Shown: positions 38,564 through 48,620 of the stretch, one piece after another | Numbering within the stretch: the stretch's first letter is position 1 | Layout: each line of letters opens with the position of its first letter | Source: Thiorhodovibrio winogradskyi | GTDB taxonomy: Bacteria > Pseudomonadota > Gammaproteobacteria > Chromatiales > Chromatiaceae | Direction: 5' to 3' | Assembly (NCBI RefSeq): GCF_036208045.1 | Contig: NZ_CP121472.1 | Coordinates: forward strand, 1 to 64,000 | DNA: 64,000 nucleotides | Notes under the pieces: model-generated | Databases searched by the model: none | Told to the model about the DNA's origin: nothing | The model's input: the letters and a program-made list of their open reading frames with translations, nothing else | Program-made: the position numbers and the translations under genes

Positions 38564-39367
38564 TTACTCCGCGCCCAGACCGGCCTGATCGGTCTTGCTG
38601 CCCATTTCGGGCGTGAGAGCATGGAGCCTGAGCGCGTCAAGAATGGCCGCGCGTGCCTGATCAGCCAAGTGGCGACGATCTTGACCTCGGCCATCGATCT
38701 GTGGCAGGAAGCTGACGTGCACCCTGATGCCAGGGTGCTGCAGCACGCGCCACAGATGGCGAACCAGGGTGTCGTCGTCAATGAAGGGCGCAACGGCATC
38801 CGGCCGCGGCCCCTGACCATAGCGCAGCGCCACGGGCTGCAGTTGAATTGGCCCGGCTAAGCTGCTGCCAAGCTCTGACGCGGGTTGTACCACGGCGAAA
38901 AGCCGTGGCAGAAAGCGCCGTACCCCAGATCCATCGCTGGTGGTGCCCTCGGCAAAGACCACCACGGCGAAACCCGCGCTAATGCGCTCGCGCACGGCGG
39001 CAATGGCCTCGGCAAAGCGATTCGCGCCGCGCTCAATGAAGAGCGTGCCGGCAACGGCAGCCATCCAACCGACAACCGGCCAGCGACGGACCTCTGCCTT
39101 GGACAGAAAGCCAACCGATCCCTGTGCGCCCAGGACTGGGATATCGAGCCAGGAGATGTGGTTGGCGACCAGTAGCGCCCCTTCGCGAAGCTGGCCCGAG
39201 ACGCTGAGCTCAAGCGCCAGAATGCGACACAGCCGAGCATGCCACCAGCGCACCACTTCCAGGTGCCAGGCGGGCGGGCGGCCCAAGAGGCGCAGACCTG
39301 CCACGACCAGGCTGATCAGGGCGCCTGTCAGCAGATGTTCGATTGCGCGCAGCGCTCGCCAGATCAT
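38564..39367 (-). CDS. olsA: PlsC-type 1-acyl-glycerol/lyso-ornithine lipid acyltransferase
   Basis: The 267-residue protein is a PlsC-family acyltransferase with the catalytic HX4D motif NHISWLD (H70, D75), the acceptor motif FIERG-like GTLFIERGANRF near 108-118 and FAEGTTSDG at 138-146. It has an N-terminal membrane segment (about 12-28). PlsC and OlsA cannot be separated by motifs alone. The adjacent OlsB-like gene, 6 bp upstream, favours OlsA, which esterifies lyso-ornithine lipid to ornithine lipid. The gene symbol rests on this context. Confidence 0.8.
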   Translation of the reverse strand: MIWRALRAIEHLLTGALISLVVAGLRLLGRPPAWHLEVVRWWHARLCRILALELSVSGQLREGALLVANHISWLDIPVLGAQGSVGFLSKAEVRRWPVVGWMAAVAGTLFIERGANRFAEAIAAVRERISAGFAVVVFAEGTTSDGSGVRRFLPRLFAVVQPASELGSSLAGPIQLQPVALRYGQGPRPDAVAPFIDDDTLVRHLWRVLQHPGIRVHVSFLPQIDGRGQDRRHLADQARAAILDALRLHALTPEMGSKTDQAGLGAE

Positions 39368-39373
39368 CAGCCG

Positions 39374-40153
39374 TCAGAAGTGTCCGCGATGGTCGTTCGA
39401 GCGGTGGATAAAATGGCGCGAGTAGCTGGGATTGAGTTCGCGCACATCAAGGAGCATGAGCACATCGGCAACCTGGAAGTCCGGGTCGCGGCAGGGCTCG
39501 CCACAGGCCTTGGCGCCAGCGCGAACATAGGCCTTGAGCAGCGGAGGCAGTGGAGCGTCGAGCTTGGGCTCGTCTCGCCCTTCGACCCGCAGTGGCAGGC
39601 GCGGGGTGACGCGCAGGTGCTCTGGCGCCATGGCTTGGCGACGCAAGCGGTTCATGATACCAGCGGCTTGGGCGTCGTCCTCGCCAAGCGGAATGCTGGC
39701 GCAGCCGAACAAATAATTGATGCGATGCATTGAGATATAACTTGCCACGCCAGACCAGAGAACCGCAATGGCGGAGCCTTGACGATATTCACGCGCCACG
39801 CAGGTGCGGCCAAGCTCGAGCAGGCGTCCGTCGAGCGCTCGAATTGGGTCCAGGTCGAATTCCCCCTCGGAGTAAAAGCGCCCAAGTTCGCGCGCGCCAC
39901 CTTGATCGAGCAGGCGGGTGCAGGCCACCACCTGCCCGCTGCCGGTCTCGCGCACCAGAAGATGTTGGCAGTGATGATCGAATTCGTCATAGTCGAGTTG
40001 TTCGGCATCGGTTTTGAGCTTGGCGCCCAGTTCCAGGCCAAAAATCCGGTAGCGCAGTGCCAGTGCCTCGCGCGCGGCGGCCTGGCCGTCGGCGAATTCA
40101 GGGCGCAGGCGCTCAATGCGCGCGGACGATAAGACAGTTGCGGTGGCTCCCAT
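39374..40153 (-). CDS. olsB: OlsB-like N-acyltransferase (GNAT fold)
   Basis: The protein (259 residues from ATG 40153; a TTG at 40195 is an alternative) belongs to the hemolysin-like OlsB family. OlsB transfers a 3-hydroxyacyl group from ACP to the alpha-amino group of ornithine, giving lyso-ornithine lipid. Conserved stretches are LRYRIFGLELGAKL, DEFDHHCQHLLVRE, LELGRTCVAREYR and LFGCASIPLGED, followed by the proline-rich LPPLLKAYVRAGAKACGEP typical of the family. With the OlsA-like gene this would allow phosphorus-free ornithine lipid synthesis. A possible Pho box lies 76 bp upstream of the ATG. Confidence 0.85.
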   Translation of the reverse strand: MGATATVLSSARIERLRPEFADGQAAAREALALRYRIFGLELGAKLKTDAEQLDYDEFDHHCQHLLVRETGSGQVVACTRLLDQGGARELGRFYSEGEFDLDPIRALDGRLLELGRTCVAREYRQGSAIAVLWSGVASYISMHRINYLFGCASIPLGEDDAQAAGIMNRLRRQAMAPEHLRVTPRLPLRVEGRDEPKLDAPLPPLLKAYVRAGAKACGEPCRDPDFQVADVLMLLDVRELNPSYSRHFIHRSNDHRGHF

Positions 40154-40228
40154 GACGAAAATACCTGATTTGACGGGTGCAAAATGGCAGGCCAACCCGA
40201 AAATCTAACAGCCAATTGTTGCGATACC

Positions 40229-40246
40229 ATGAGCTTCATATGACAA
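40229..40246 (-). promoter_or_regulatory. Weak candidate Pho box upstream of olsB
   Basis: On the minus strand TTGTCAT-ATGA-AGCTCAT matches two CTGTCAT heptamers spaced by 4 bp at 10 of 14 positions. PhoB commonly controls ornithine-lipid and glycolipid genes. The second half-site matches only 4 of 7, and no convincing -10 sequence was found, so this is tentative. Confidence 0.3.
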
Positions 40247-40312
40247 CTCGATGACTCCTGTGTTGGCCCGGGTACTTGGGCGCGGAGCGGCAGGCGGCGC
40301 GCTGCCATGGGG

Positions 40313-40981
40313 CTAGCTTGACCGCTGCCCGCGAAGGGAGAGTATCGGCCAGCCACGGTCGTGGGCAATAGCGGCGAGTTGCAGGTCTGGGTTCACCGCC
40401 ACCGGATGACTGACCGCGCTGAGCAACGGTAGGTCGTTGATGGAGTCGCTGTAAAAGTGGCTTTCAGCGAGCGTGAGCCCCTGTTCGCGCAGCCATTGAT
40501 GCAGGCGTTCCACCTTGCCCTGCTGAAAGGCGGGCGTTCCGGCAACCCGTCCGGTATAACGACCATCAAGGAATTCTGGATCAGTCGCGATCAAATCCGC
40601 AATGCCCAGGCGTTCGGCGATGGGTTCAGTGACAAAACGGTTGGTGGCGGTGATGATCAAGAGTCGGTCACCGGCGTCGCGGTGTTTTTCGATCAGTGCG
40701 CGAGCCTCTGGCAGGATGATGGGCTCGATTTTGTCGCGCACAAAAGCGTCCCGCCAGGCCTGTAAAATGGCCAGCGGGTGCTCGCTCAAGGGTTTTAGCG
40801 AAAAGCCGAGAAAAGCGTCGATATCCAAGCAGCCATTGCGGTAATCGGCATAAAAGGTGCTGTTTTTGCACTCGTAATCGACGCCATCGACGACGCCTTG
40901 CTCAATAAGATGGCGTCCCCAGAGATAATCCGAGTCTCCGTCGAGCAAGGTGTTGTCGAGATCAAAAATTGTCAGGCGCAA
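40313..40981 (-). CDS. HAD-superfamily phosphatase, subfamily IB
   Basis: The 222-residue protein has the HAD motif [14 protein letters not shown] with nucleophile D7 and general acid D9, motif II IITATN, the lysine of motif III in QQGKVERL, and motif [13 protein letters not shown]. This pattern is that of subfamily IB (SerB/CicA-like) phosphatases. The substrate could be phosphoserine or another small phosphate ester and cannot be fixed from sequence. Its 5' end is divergent from rppH; the intervening 131 bp contain the rppH translation signals. Confidence 0.88.
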   Translation of the reverse strand: MRLTIFDLDNTLLDGDSDYLWGRHLIEQGVVDGVDYECKNSTFYADYRNGCLDIDAFLGFSLKPLSEHPLAILQAWRDAFVRDKIEPIILPEARALIEKHRDAGDRLLIITATNRFVTEPIAERLGIADLIATDPEFLDGRYTGRVAGTPAFQQGKVERLHQWLREQGLTLAESHFYSDSINDLPLLSAVSHPVAVNPDLQLAAIAHDRGWPILSLRGQRSS

Positions 40982-41112
40982 GGTGGGCCTCCCTTCAGTC
41001 CGAGCAGAATCTTGAACAACAAAGGGCGAGTATCGCCGATCTCGGCATCAATTTGCCGCTGTTGCTCGAAATATGGAAAAATGCCATTGAGATACTCACG
41101 AGGTGGCCTGGC

Positions 41113-41799
41113 TTGATCGACCGCGACGGCTTCAGACCCAATGTCGGCATAATTCTGTGCAACGGCGAGCGCCGCCTGTTCTGGGGGCGGCGTGTCGGGC
41201 AGAATGCCTGGCAGTTTCCGCAGGGCGGCATTCAGGCCGATGAGACCCCGCGGGAAGCCATGTTTCGCGAACTTGAGGAAGAAGTCGGTCTGGTTCAGCG
41301 ACAGGTAACCGTGCTCGGCGCCACCCGTGGCTGGCTCAGGTATCGTTTGCCCAAGCGCTTTATCCGCCGCCATTGCTGCGGGCCGACCTGCATCGGGCAG
41401 AAGCAGATCTGGTTCATGCTGCGGGTTGATTGTGGTGAGGATGCCTTCTGTCTCGACCATTCCCCCAAGCCCGAGTTCGATGCCTGGCGCTGGGTACGTT
41501 ACTGGAGTCCGCTGCGCGAGGTGGTGTATTTCAAGCGCAGGGTTTATGAACAGGCGCTGATCGAGTTGCAGCCCCTGCTTTACCCGGAGTTGTGCGGTGA
41601 CCGTCAAGCCCGCTCGCCCGATGGGCTCACGCGCCAGTCCCAGCCCACTTTGCAAGCCAATTTGCAAGCCAATTTGCAAGCCAATTTGCAAGCAAGCTTG
41701 CAACCAAACTCCCCGCGGGCACAGCCCGGGCCAGTCGAATGGGCGGCTGCCGAGCCCACTGGGTCGGGACAGATACCTCTCATCTGCCGGCGCCGCTAG
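41113..41799 (+). CDS. rppH: RNA pyrophosphohydrolase RppH with repeat-containing tail
   Basis: RppH removes pyrophosphate from the 5' end of mRNA and starts RNase E-dependent decay. The family N-terminus [13 protein letters not shown] begins at a TTG codon at 41113, preceded by GAGG 9 bases upstream; the frame is open to 40969 but the extra part does not fit the family. The Nudix box lies at residues 38-60 (G38, E44, R52, E53, E56, E57). The usual domain ends near residue 160. A further 70 residues hold the repeat LQAN (four or five times), encoded by a 12-bp tandem repeat, and a low-complexity end. ptsP follows after 79 bp, as in many proteobacteria. Confidence 0.9.
   Translation: MIDRDGFRPNVGIILCNGERRLFWGRRVGQNAWQFPQGGIQADETPREAMFRELEEEVGLVQRQVTVLGATRGWLRYRLPKRFIRRHCCGPTCIGQKQIWFMLRVDCGEDAFCLDHSPKPEFDAWRWVRYWSPLREVVYFKRRVYEQALIELQPLLYPELCGDRQARSPDGLTRQSQPTLQANLQANLQANLQASLQPNSPRAQPGPVEWAAAEPTGSGQIPLICRRR
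41649..41708 (+). repeat. 12-bp tandem repeat in rppH
   Basis: The unit TTTGCAAGCCAA occurs three times exactly (41649-41684), followed by two altered copies to 41708. It encodes the LQAN repeats in the C-terminal tail of RppH. Because the unit is a multiple of three, slippage changes tail length without a frameshift. Confidence 0.9.
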
Positions 41800-41878
41800 G
41801 TGGCCCTGATGCAAGCCTCGCGAGCCCATATTCATAACCCGCCTCCAGTCGCGGCCGAACCAGAGCGGAGCCCAAGGC

Positions 41879-44110
41879 ATGCTTGAGTCGCTGCGTCGCA
41901 TTGTCCAGGAGGTCAATCGCGCCCTGTCGCTCGACGATGCCCTGCGCATCATTGTCAGTCGTGTCAAGGAAGCCATTGGCGCTGATGTCTGCTCGGTGTA
42001 TCTGACTGATCAAAGCAACCGCGAGCATGTCCTGCTGGCCACCGATGGACTGCGTCCCGAGGCTGTGGGGCGGGTGCGCATCCCGCTCAATCGTGGCCTG
42101 GTAGGCTGGGTCGCGGAAAAGGCCGATCTGGTCAGCCTAAGCGATGCCTCTACTCACTCGCGCTATTTGAGCATCACCGAGACTGGCGAGAACCGTTTTC
42201 GCGGTTTTCTTGGTGTGCCCATTGTGCAAAACCGCCGTGTGCTTGGCGTGCTGGTGCTGCGTCAGCGTGAATCGCGCTGCTTCGGCGATGATGAAGTCAC
42301 CTTTGTCATTACCCTGGCCGCGCAATTGGCCGGCGCCATTGAGCTTGGGCGCATGCATCAGCAGGATCTGATGCCGAGCCGCTTTCTTTCCGGCATGGCG
42401 GCCTCACCCGGCATCGGCTTTGGTACCACGGTGGTGGTCTATCCGCCAGCCAATCTGGAAGCGGTGCCTGACAAGCTCATTGAGGATGCCGAGGGCGAAG
42501 TGGTCGCTTTTCGGGCCGCGCTCAAGGATGTCGGGGCCGAGATTGATCGCATCGGTGATCGTTTCAGCCAAGAGGACCGCGCGCTCTTCGATGCCTGGCG
42601 CATGATGTTGGAAAGCGATTCCCTGGTCGATGGCGCGCTCAAGCGTATTGGCGACGGGAACTGGGCCCAGGCAGCGCTGCGCGACACCATTGCCGAGCAC
42701 ACTTCCGTGTTCGATCAGATGGAAGATCCCTATCTGCGCGAGCGTGCCTCGGATGTCCGCGATCTCGGTCGCTGGATTCTGACCCGCCTGCAAAACCAGC
42801 ACGCACCGGCGCTGAAGTATCCACCGCAGACTATTCTGGTCGGCGATGAGATCAGCGTGATGCAGTTGAGCGCGGTGCCGAGCGAGTCCCTGGCCGGAAT
42901 CGTCAGCAGCGGCGGCTCGGCTTCCTCGCACATCGCGATTCTGGCGCGCGGCATGGGCTTGCCGGCGGCCATGGGCGTGAGCGACCTGCCGGTCAGCCGC
43001 ATGAACGGGCTGGAGACCATTGTCGATGGCTATCGCGGGCGCGTTTATATTGACCCCAGCGCCAGTATTCGAAACGAATACGAGCGATTGGCCGATGAGG
43101 AGCAGGCCTTCGCGGCTGAGCTCGACGCCCTGCGTGGTCTGCCGTCGGAAACCACGGATGGCTACTCGCTGCCGCTATATCTGAACACCGGTCTAGTGTC
43201 CGAGCAGCGTCCGGCCGGCAGCGACGAGGCCGCTGGCGTTGGGCTCTACCGCACCGAACTCCCCTTCCTAGTGCGGGATCGCTTTCCCGGCGAGGGCGCG
43301 CAATACAACAATTATCGCCGTATCCTCGAGGTGTTCGCGCCCCGTACCGTCACCATCCGCACCCTGGATATTGGCGGCGACAAACCACTGTCCTATTTTC
43401 CCATCGAGGAATCCAACCCCTTTCTTGGTTGGCGTGGCATTCGGGTCGCATTGGATCATCCGCAGATTTTCATGACCCAGGTGCGCGCCATGCTCTCGGC
43501 CTCGGTTGGACTCGACAATCTGCAATTGCTCTTGCCCATGATCACCACCCTGGGCGAACTCGACGAAGCCCAGCGCATGATCAGTCGCGCGCTCGAGGAA
43601 CTCCTCGACGAAGGCCATGCCGTGAGCATGCCGCCCATCGGGGCCATGATCGAGGTTCCAGCGGCGGTCTATCAAGCCGAGAGCTTCGCCGGTCGGGTGG
43701 ATTTTCTCTCCGTCGGCACTAACGACCTGACCCAGTATCTGCTGGCGGTGGATCGCAACAACCCGCGTGTCGCAGCCCTCTACGATGACCTGCATCCAGC
43801 GGTGCTGCTGGCGCTAACCACGGTAGTGGCTGGTGCCCGCGCCCATGGCAAAGAGGTAAGTGTGTGCGGTGAGCTGGCCGGTGATCCCCTTGGTGCCGTG
43901 CTCCTGCTTGGTGCGGGGGTGCACAGCCTCAGCATGAGTGCCGCCAGTCTGCTGCGCGTTAAAGGTGTCATCCGCAGTCTCAGTCGCGGGCGGGCGCGCG
44001 AACTGCTCAACGATGCGCTGCGCTGCGAGACCGGCGCTGCGGTGCGCAAACTACTGACCGGGGCGCTTGAGGACATCGGCCTCGGCGGACTGGTGCGTCC
44101 GGGGCGCTGA
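41879..44110 (+). CDS. ptsP: Phosphoenolpyruvate-protein phosphotransferase PtsP (enzyme I-Ntr)
   Basis: PtsP autophosphorylates from PEP and starts the nitrogen-related phosphotransfer chain to NPr and EIIA-Ntr. The 743-residue product has an N-terminal GAF domain (about 18-155), the swivelling phosphohistidine domain with H351 in GGSASSHIAIL, and the C-terminal PEP-binding TIM barrel with GIGLYRTE-like VGLYRTELPFL, RTLDIGGDKPLSYF and VGTNDLTQYLLAVDRNN. The usual phosphohistidine motif GGxTSHxAI is changed to GGSASSHIAI, keeping the histidine. It follows rppH. Other PTS-Ntr genes are not in the window. Confidence 0.95.
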   Translation: MLESLRRIVQEVNRALSLDDALRIIVSRVKEAIGADVCSVYLTDQSNREHVLLATDGLRPEAVGRVRIPLNRGLVGWVAEKADLVSLSDASTHSRYLSITETGENRFRGFLGVPIVQNRRVLGVLVLRQRESRCFGDDEVTFVITLAAQLAGAIELGRMHQQDLMPSRFLSGMAASPGIGFGTTVVVYPPANLEAVPDKLIEDAEGEVVAFRAALKDVGAEIDRIGDRFSQEDRALFDAWRMMLESDSLVDGALKRIGDGNWAQAALRDTIAEHTSVFDQMEDPYLRERASDVRDLGRWILTRLQNQHAPALKYPPQTILVGDEISVMQLSAVPSESLAGIVSSGGSASSHIAILARGMGLPAAMGVSDLPVSRMNGLETIVDGYRGRVYIDPSASIRNEYERLADEEQAFAAELDALRGLPSETTDGYSLPLYLNTGLVSEQRPAGSDEAAGVGLYRTELPFLVRDRFPGEGAQYNNYRRILEVFAPRTVTIRTLDIGGDKPLSYFPIEESNPFLGWRGIRVALDHPQIFMTQVRAMLSASVGLDNLQLLLPMITTLGELDEAQRMISRALEELLDEGHAVSMPPIGAMIEVPAAVYQAESFAGRVDFLSVGTNDLTQYLLAVDRNNPRVAALYDDLHPAVLLALTTVVAGARAHGKEVSVCGELAGDPLGAVLLLGAGVHSLSMSAASLLRVKGVIRSLSRGRARELLNDALRCETGAAVRKLLTGALEDIGLGGLVRPGR

Positions 44111-44137
44111 GCGCGGCTGGGTGGCTGACATTTCAGT

Positions 44138-45262
44138 GTGGATAATGCTATGGATGAAACACCGGATTTCAGCCCGGCCGGGCGTTTTCTGATTATGGCG
44201 GGCGCCTTGGTGGTGCTGGTCGCGGGTTTGCGCGCCGCTTCACACCTGGTCATGCCCTTTCTGTTGTCGATCTTCATTGCCGTGCTGGCGGCGGGCCCGC
44301 TGCGCTATCTGCGTAGCCATGGATTGCCGCGTTGGGCAGCCATGCTTGTGATTGCCGGCGTGCTCACCGGGGTTGGCCTGGTTGTGGGCACCCTGTTCAC
44401 TGATTCACTCAACACCTTCAACCAGCGTCTGCCGAGCTATCAGGTGCGCTTGCTGAGTGCCGCGAGCGAACTGCAGACTTGGATCGAAGGCCATGGCGTG
44501 GAGCTGCCGGAAAATGCATTGAGTTCGCTGATTGATCCGCCGCGCATGATGGCGATGATGCGCGCCATGGTGACCGGCTTTAGCAGCATTTTGGCCAATA
44601 CCATGCTGGTGCTGGTGACAGTGATTTTCATCCTGCTTGAAGCCGACGGCCTGCCCAACAAAGTGCGCCTGGCGCTGCGCACACCAGAAGAGTCCATTGA
44701 CCAGGCGCAACAGGTGATGCGGGCCATTAACCGCTACATGGCGCTCAAGGCCAGCACCAGTCTGCTCACTGGCGTGCTGGTGTGGATTCTGCTGAGCATC
44801 GTCGGCGTGGATTTCGCGCCCATGTGGGGCACCATTGCCTTTTTGCTCAATTTCGTGCCCACCATTGGTTCCATCATCGCCGCCATTCCGCCAGTATTGT
44901 TGGCACTGGTGCAGATCGACCTCGGCGCCGCGCTTATGACCATGATTGGCTTTGCCGCCATCAATCTTGGCATTGGCAATATCCTGGAACCCAAGATCAT
45001 GGGTCGGGGTGTGGGGCTTTCCACCCTGGTGGTCTTCCTGTCTCTGGTATTCTGGGGCTATGTTCTGGGAGTCGGTGGCATGTTCCTGTCGGTTCCCCTG
45101 ACCATGGCGCTGAAAATTGCTCTGGGTGCCAATCCGCAGACGCGCCCCATCGCCATTTTGCTGGGACCCGAGAATCAGGTCGCCGTGGTCGGGGAAGCCG
45201 GTGCTTCAGCAGAAGGCAGCCTGTGGGTCGAACCCTTGCGGAGCATGGAGTCCGGAAGCTGA
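44138..45262 (+). CDS. AI-2E family transporter
   Basis: The 374-residue integral membrane protein belongs to the AI-2E (PerM/TqsA/YdiK) family, with about eight membrane segments. The family signature block is in the C-terminal half: FLLNFVPTIGSIIAAIPPVLLAL, IGFAAINLGIGNILEPKIMG and STLVVFLSLVFWGYVLGVGGMF-type segments. Members export small molecules or act as Na+/H+ antiporters; the substrate is not known here. The start is GTG 44138 or ATG 44150. The GTG lies in a sequence matching a DnaA box. It lies 27 bp after ptsP on the same strand. Confidence 0.9.
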   Translation: MDNAMDETPDFSPAGRFLIMAGALVVLVAGLRAASHLVMPFLLSIFIAVLAAGPLRYLRSHGLPRWAAMLVIAGVLTGVGLVVGTLFTDSLNTFNQRLPSYQVRLLSAASELQTWIEGHGVELPENALSSLIDPPRMMAMMRAMVTGFSSILANTMLVLVTVIFILLEADGLPNKVRLALRTPEESIDQAQQVMRAINRYMALKASTSLLTGVLVWILLSIVGVDFAPMWGTIAFLLNFVPTIGSIIAAIPPVLLALVQIDLGAALMTMIGFAAINLGIGNILEPKIMGRGVGLSTLVVFLSLVFWGYVLGVGGMFLSVPLTMALKIALGANPQTRPIAILLGPENQVAVVGEAGASAEGSLWVEPLRSMESGS

Positions 45263-45316
45263 GCTAGCGAATACGGCTGCCGCCCTGTCATTTTCGATTG
45301 TTTTCAGGAGACGACC

Positions 45317-46705
45317 ATGCGTGATCTGACTCTTCGCCACGGCGCCCTGGTGCTGGCCTGCCTGCTATCGATGGCCCCGACCTTGGCCGGGACGGATGCT
45401 GCGGATGCGAGCAATCAGGCCAGCCAGCCGCCGCTCCCACCCGCCAAGGCCTATGGCAAGTTCACCCAGGCGCGCATTGAGCATGGGCGCTATCTGACCC
45501 TGGCCGGAGACTGTCTGGGCTGCCACCTGCGTCCTGGCGGCAAGCCATTTGAGGGTGGGCTGGCGCTGAACACGCCTTTCGGCACGATTTATTCGCCCAA
45601 CATCACCCCGCACAAGGCCTGGGGTATAGGGTCGTTCTCCGATCAAGACTTCCTGCGCGCGCTCCAGCAGGGTATCCGCCCGGATGGCAAGCCTTATTAT
45701 CCGGCTCTGCCCTATCCTTCTTTCACCAAGGTCAAGGACGATGACCTGCTCGCCATCAAGGATTATCTGTTCTCACTCGAGCCCTCGGACTATCGCCCAC
45801 CAGAAACCCAACTGCGCTGGCCCTTCGATCTGCGCGATCTGCTGTTTGGCTGGCAGGAACTCTACCTCAGCGACCAGCGCTTCGAGCCCGACCCGAGCAA
45901 AAGCGAGGAATGGAACCGCGGGGCCTATTTGGTCGAGGGCCTGGGTCACTGCGGCGCCTGCCATACGCCGCGCAATCTGGCCGGTGCCACCGAGGCCCAT
46001 GAAGCGCTGACGGGCGCCCTGATTGATGGCTGGTACGCGCCCAATCTGACCTCCGAGTTGGGTGACGGCTTGGGCGACTGGAGGCTCCATGAACTCATCA
46101 CATATATGCGCAGCGGCGAGGCCACGCCCGCCAAGGACGCGGCCAGCGGGCAGACCAACACCAGCGCGCCGCATGGCCCCCAAGCTGGTTCCCACAATGG
46201 TTCCCAAAATGGCCCCGTAACCGCCGCGCTCGGTCCCATGGCCGAGGTGGTGCATCTCAGCCTGTCGCGACTGGCTGATTCGGACCTGCGTGCCATTGCG
46301 GTCTATCTTAAAGACCGGCCGGCAATAGAAACCCCGCGCCAAGCGCCATCAAGACCGCATCAGCTCAGCGAGCAGGACGATATCCAAGGCCGGCGCCTGT
46401 ACCGGCATTACTGTTCGGGCTGCCACCAGAGCCATGGGCAGGGACTCGCGCCCTACTTCCCCGCTCTGCGCGGCAATGAAGTGGTGACCCTGCCTGATCC
46501 GAAGGATGTCGTCAGCGCGCTGCTGCTCGGCGCGCCGGCCGACCCAACCCAGGCATTCTCCGCGCATGTGGTCATGCCATCCTTTGGTAGCCTGCTCAAT
46601 GATCGCCAGATCGCCATTCTGGCCAGCTATATTCGCGCCAACTGGGGCAATGATGCCGCACCCGTCACGCCCGAGCAGGTCAGCCAGCTACGCCGGGGGG
46701 ACTAG
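45317..46705 (+). CDS. Three-heme cytochrome c
   Basis: The 462-residue protein has an N-terminal signal peptide (LVLACLLSMAPTLAG) and three CXXCH heme sites: CLGCH near residue 70, CGACH near 214 and CSGCH near 370. This three-domain layout matches the cytochrome subunit of periplasmic alcohol, aldehyde or gluconate dehydrogenases, which passes electrons to quinone. No dehydrogenase subunit is adjacent. A small low-complexity insert (APHGPQAGSHNGSQNG) lies between hemes 2 and 3. AGGAG stands 7 bases before the ATG. A small unknown gene follows. Confidence 0.9.
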   Translation: MRDLTLRHGALVLACLLSMAPTLAGTDAADASNQASQPPLPPAKAYGKFTQARIEHGRYLTLAGDCLGCHLRPGGKPFEGGLALNTPFGTIYSPNITPHKAWGIGSFSDQDFLRALQQGIRPDGKPYYPALPYPSFTKVKDDDLLAIKDYLFSLEPSDYRPPETQLRWPFDLRDLLFGWQELYLSDQRFEPDPSKSEEWNRGAYLVEGLGHCGACHTPRNLAGATEAHEALTGALIDGWYAPNLTSELGDGLGDWRLHELITYMRSGEATPAKDAASGQTNTSAPHGPQAGSHNGSQNGPVTAALGPMAEVVHLSLSRLADSDLRAIAVYLKDRPAIETPRQAPSRPHQLSEQDDIQGRRLYRHYCSGCHQSHGQGLAPYFPALRGNEVVTLPDPKDVVSALLLGAPADPTQAFSAHVVMPSFGSLLNDRQIAILASYIRANWGNDAAPVTPEQVSQLRRGD

Positions 46706-46757
46706 CTCAGCGGTGGTTGCGATTCGCGGCCATCTTAACCCTAGGAAACACAAGCCC

Positions 46758-47044
46758 ATGACTGTCAGTCAAGAGCAGCAAGGCGTGACCATCGCCTTTC
46801 TGGAGCGTTTTGAGAAGTTTCGTCTGCCGCGTGCCTTGGAGATCAAGGAACGGGTCGATCAGGGCGCGACCCTGGAGACCTTTGATATGGATTTTCTCGC
46901 ACGGGTGTTCGAGGACGCGCAGCGCATCAAGCCCTTGGTGGATCAACGCCCGGATCTGCAGTCGCTCTACAGCCGCGCCATTGATCTATACCATGGGATC
47001 ACCGAACGGGCGCTGGCCAACGAGGAGCGCGCGAGCGGATCGGG

Positions 47045-47048
<4 letters not shown>
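46758..47048 (+). CDS. Small conserved-looking protein of unknown function
   Basis: The 96-residue acidic, helical protein (VTIAFLERFEKFRLPRALEI, FDMDFLARVFEDAQRIKPLV) has no signal peptide, membrane segment or motif I recognise. The frame is open upstream into the cytochrome gene, but the ATG at 46758 gives a natural start. It follows the cytochrome c gene by 52 bp on the same strand and overlaps the end of the convergent cardiolipin synthase gene by 4 bp. Its composition is coherent with a folded helical protein, so it is probably real. Confidence 0.65.
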
Positions 47049-48616
<1,568 letters not shown>

Positions 48617-48620
48617 GGGG

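Noticed and set aside
41649-41708. Possible CRISPR array in rppH
   Set aside because: The repeats are 12 bp, contiguous without spacers and in frame within a coding sequence.
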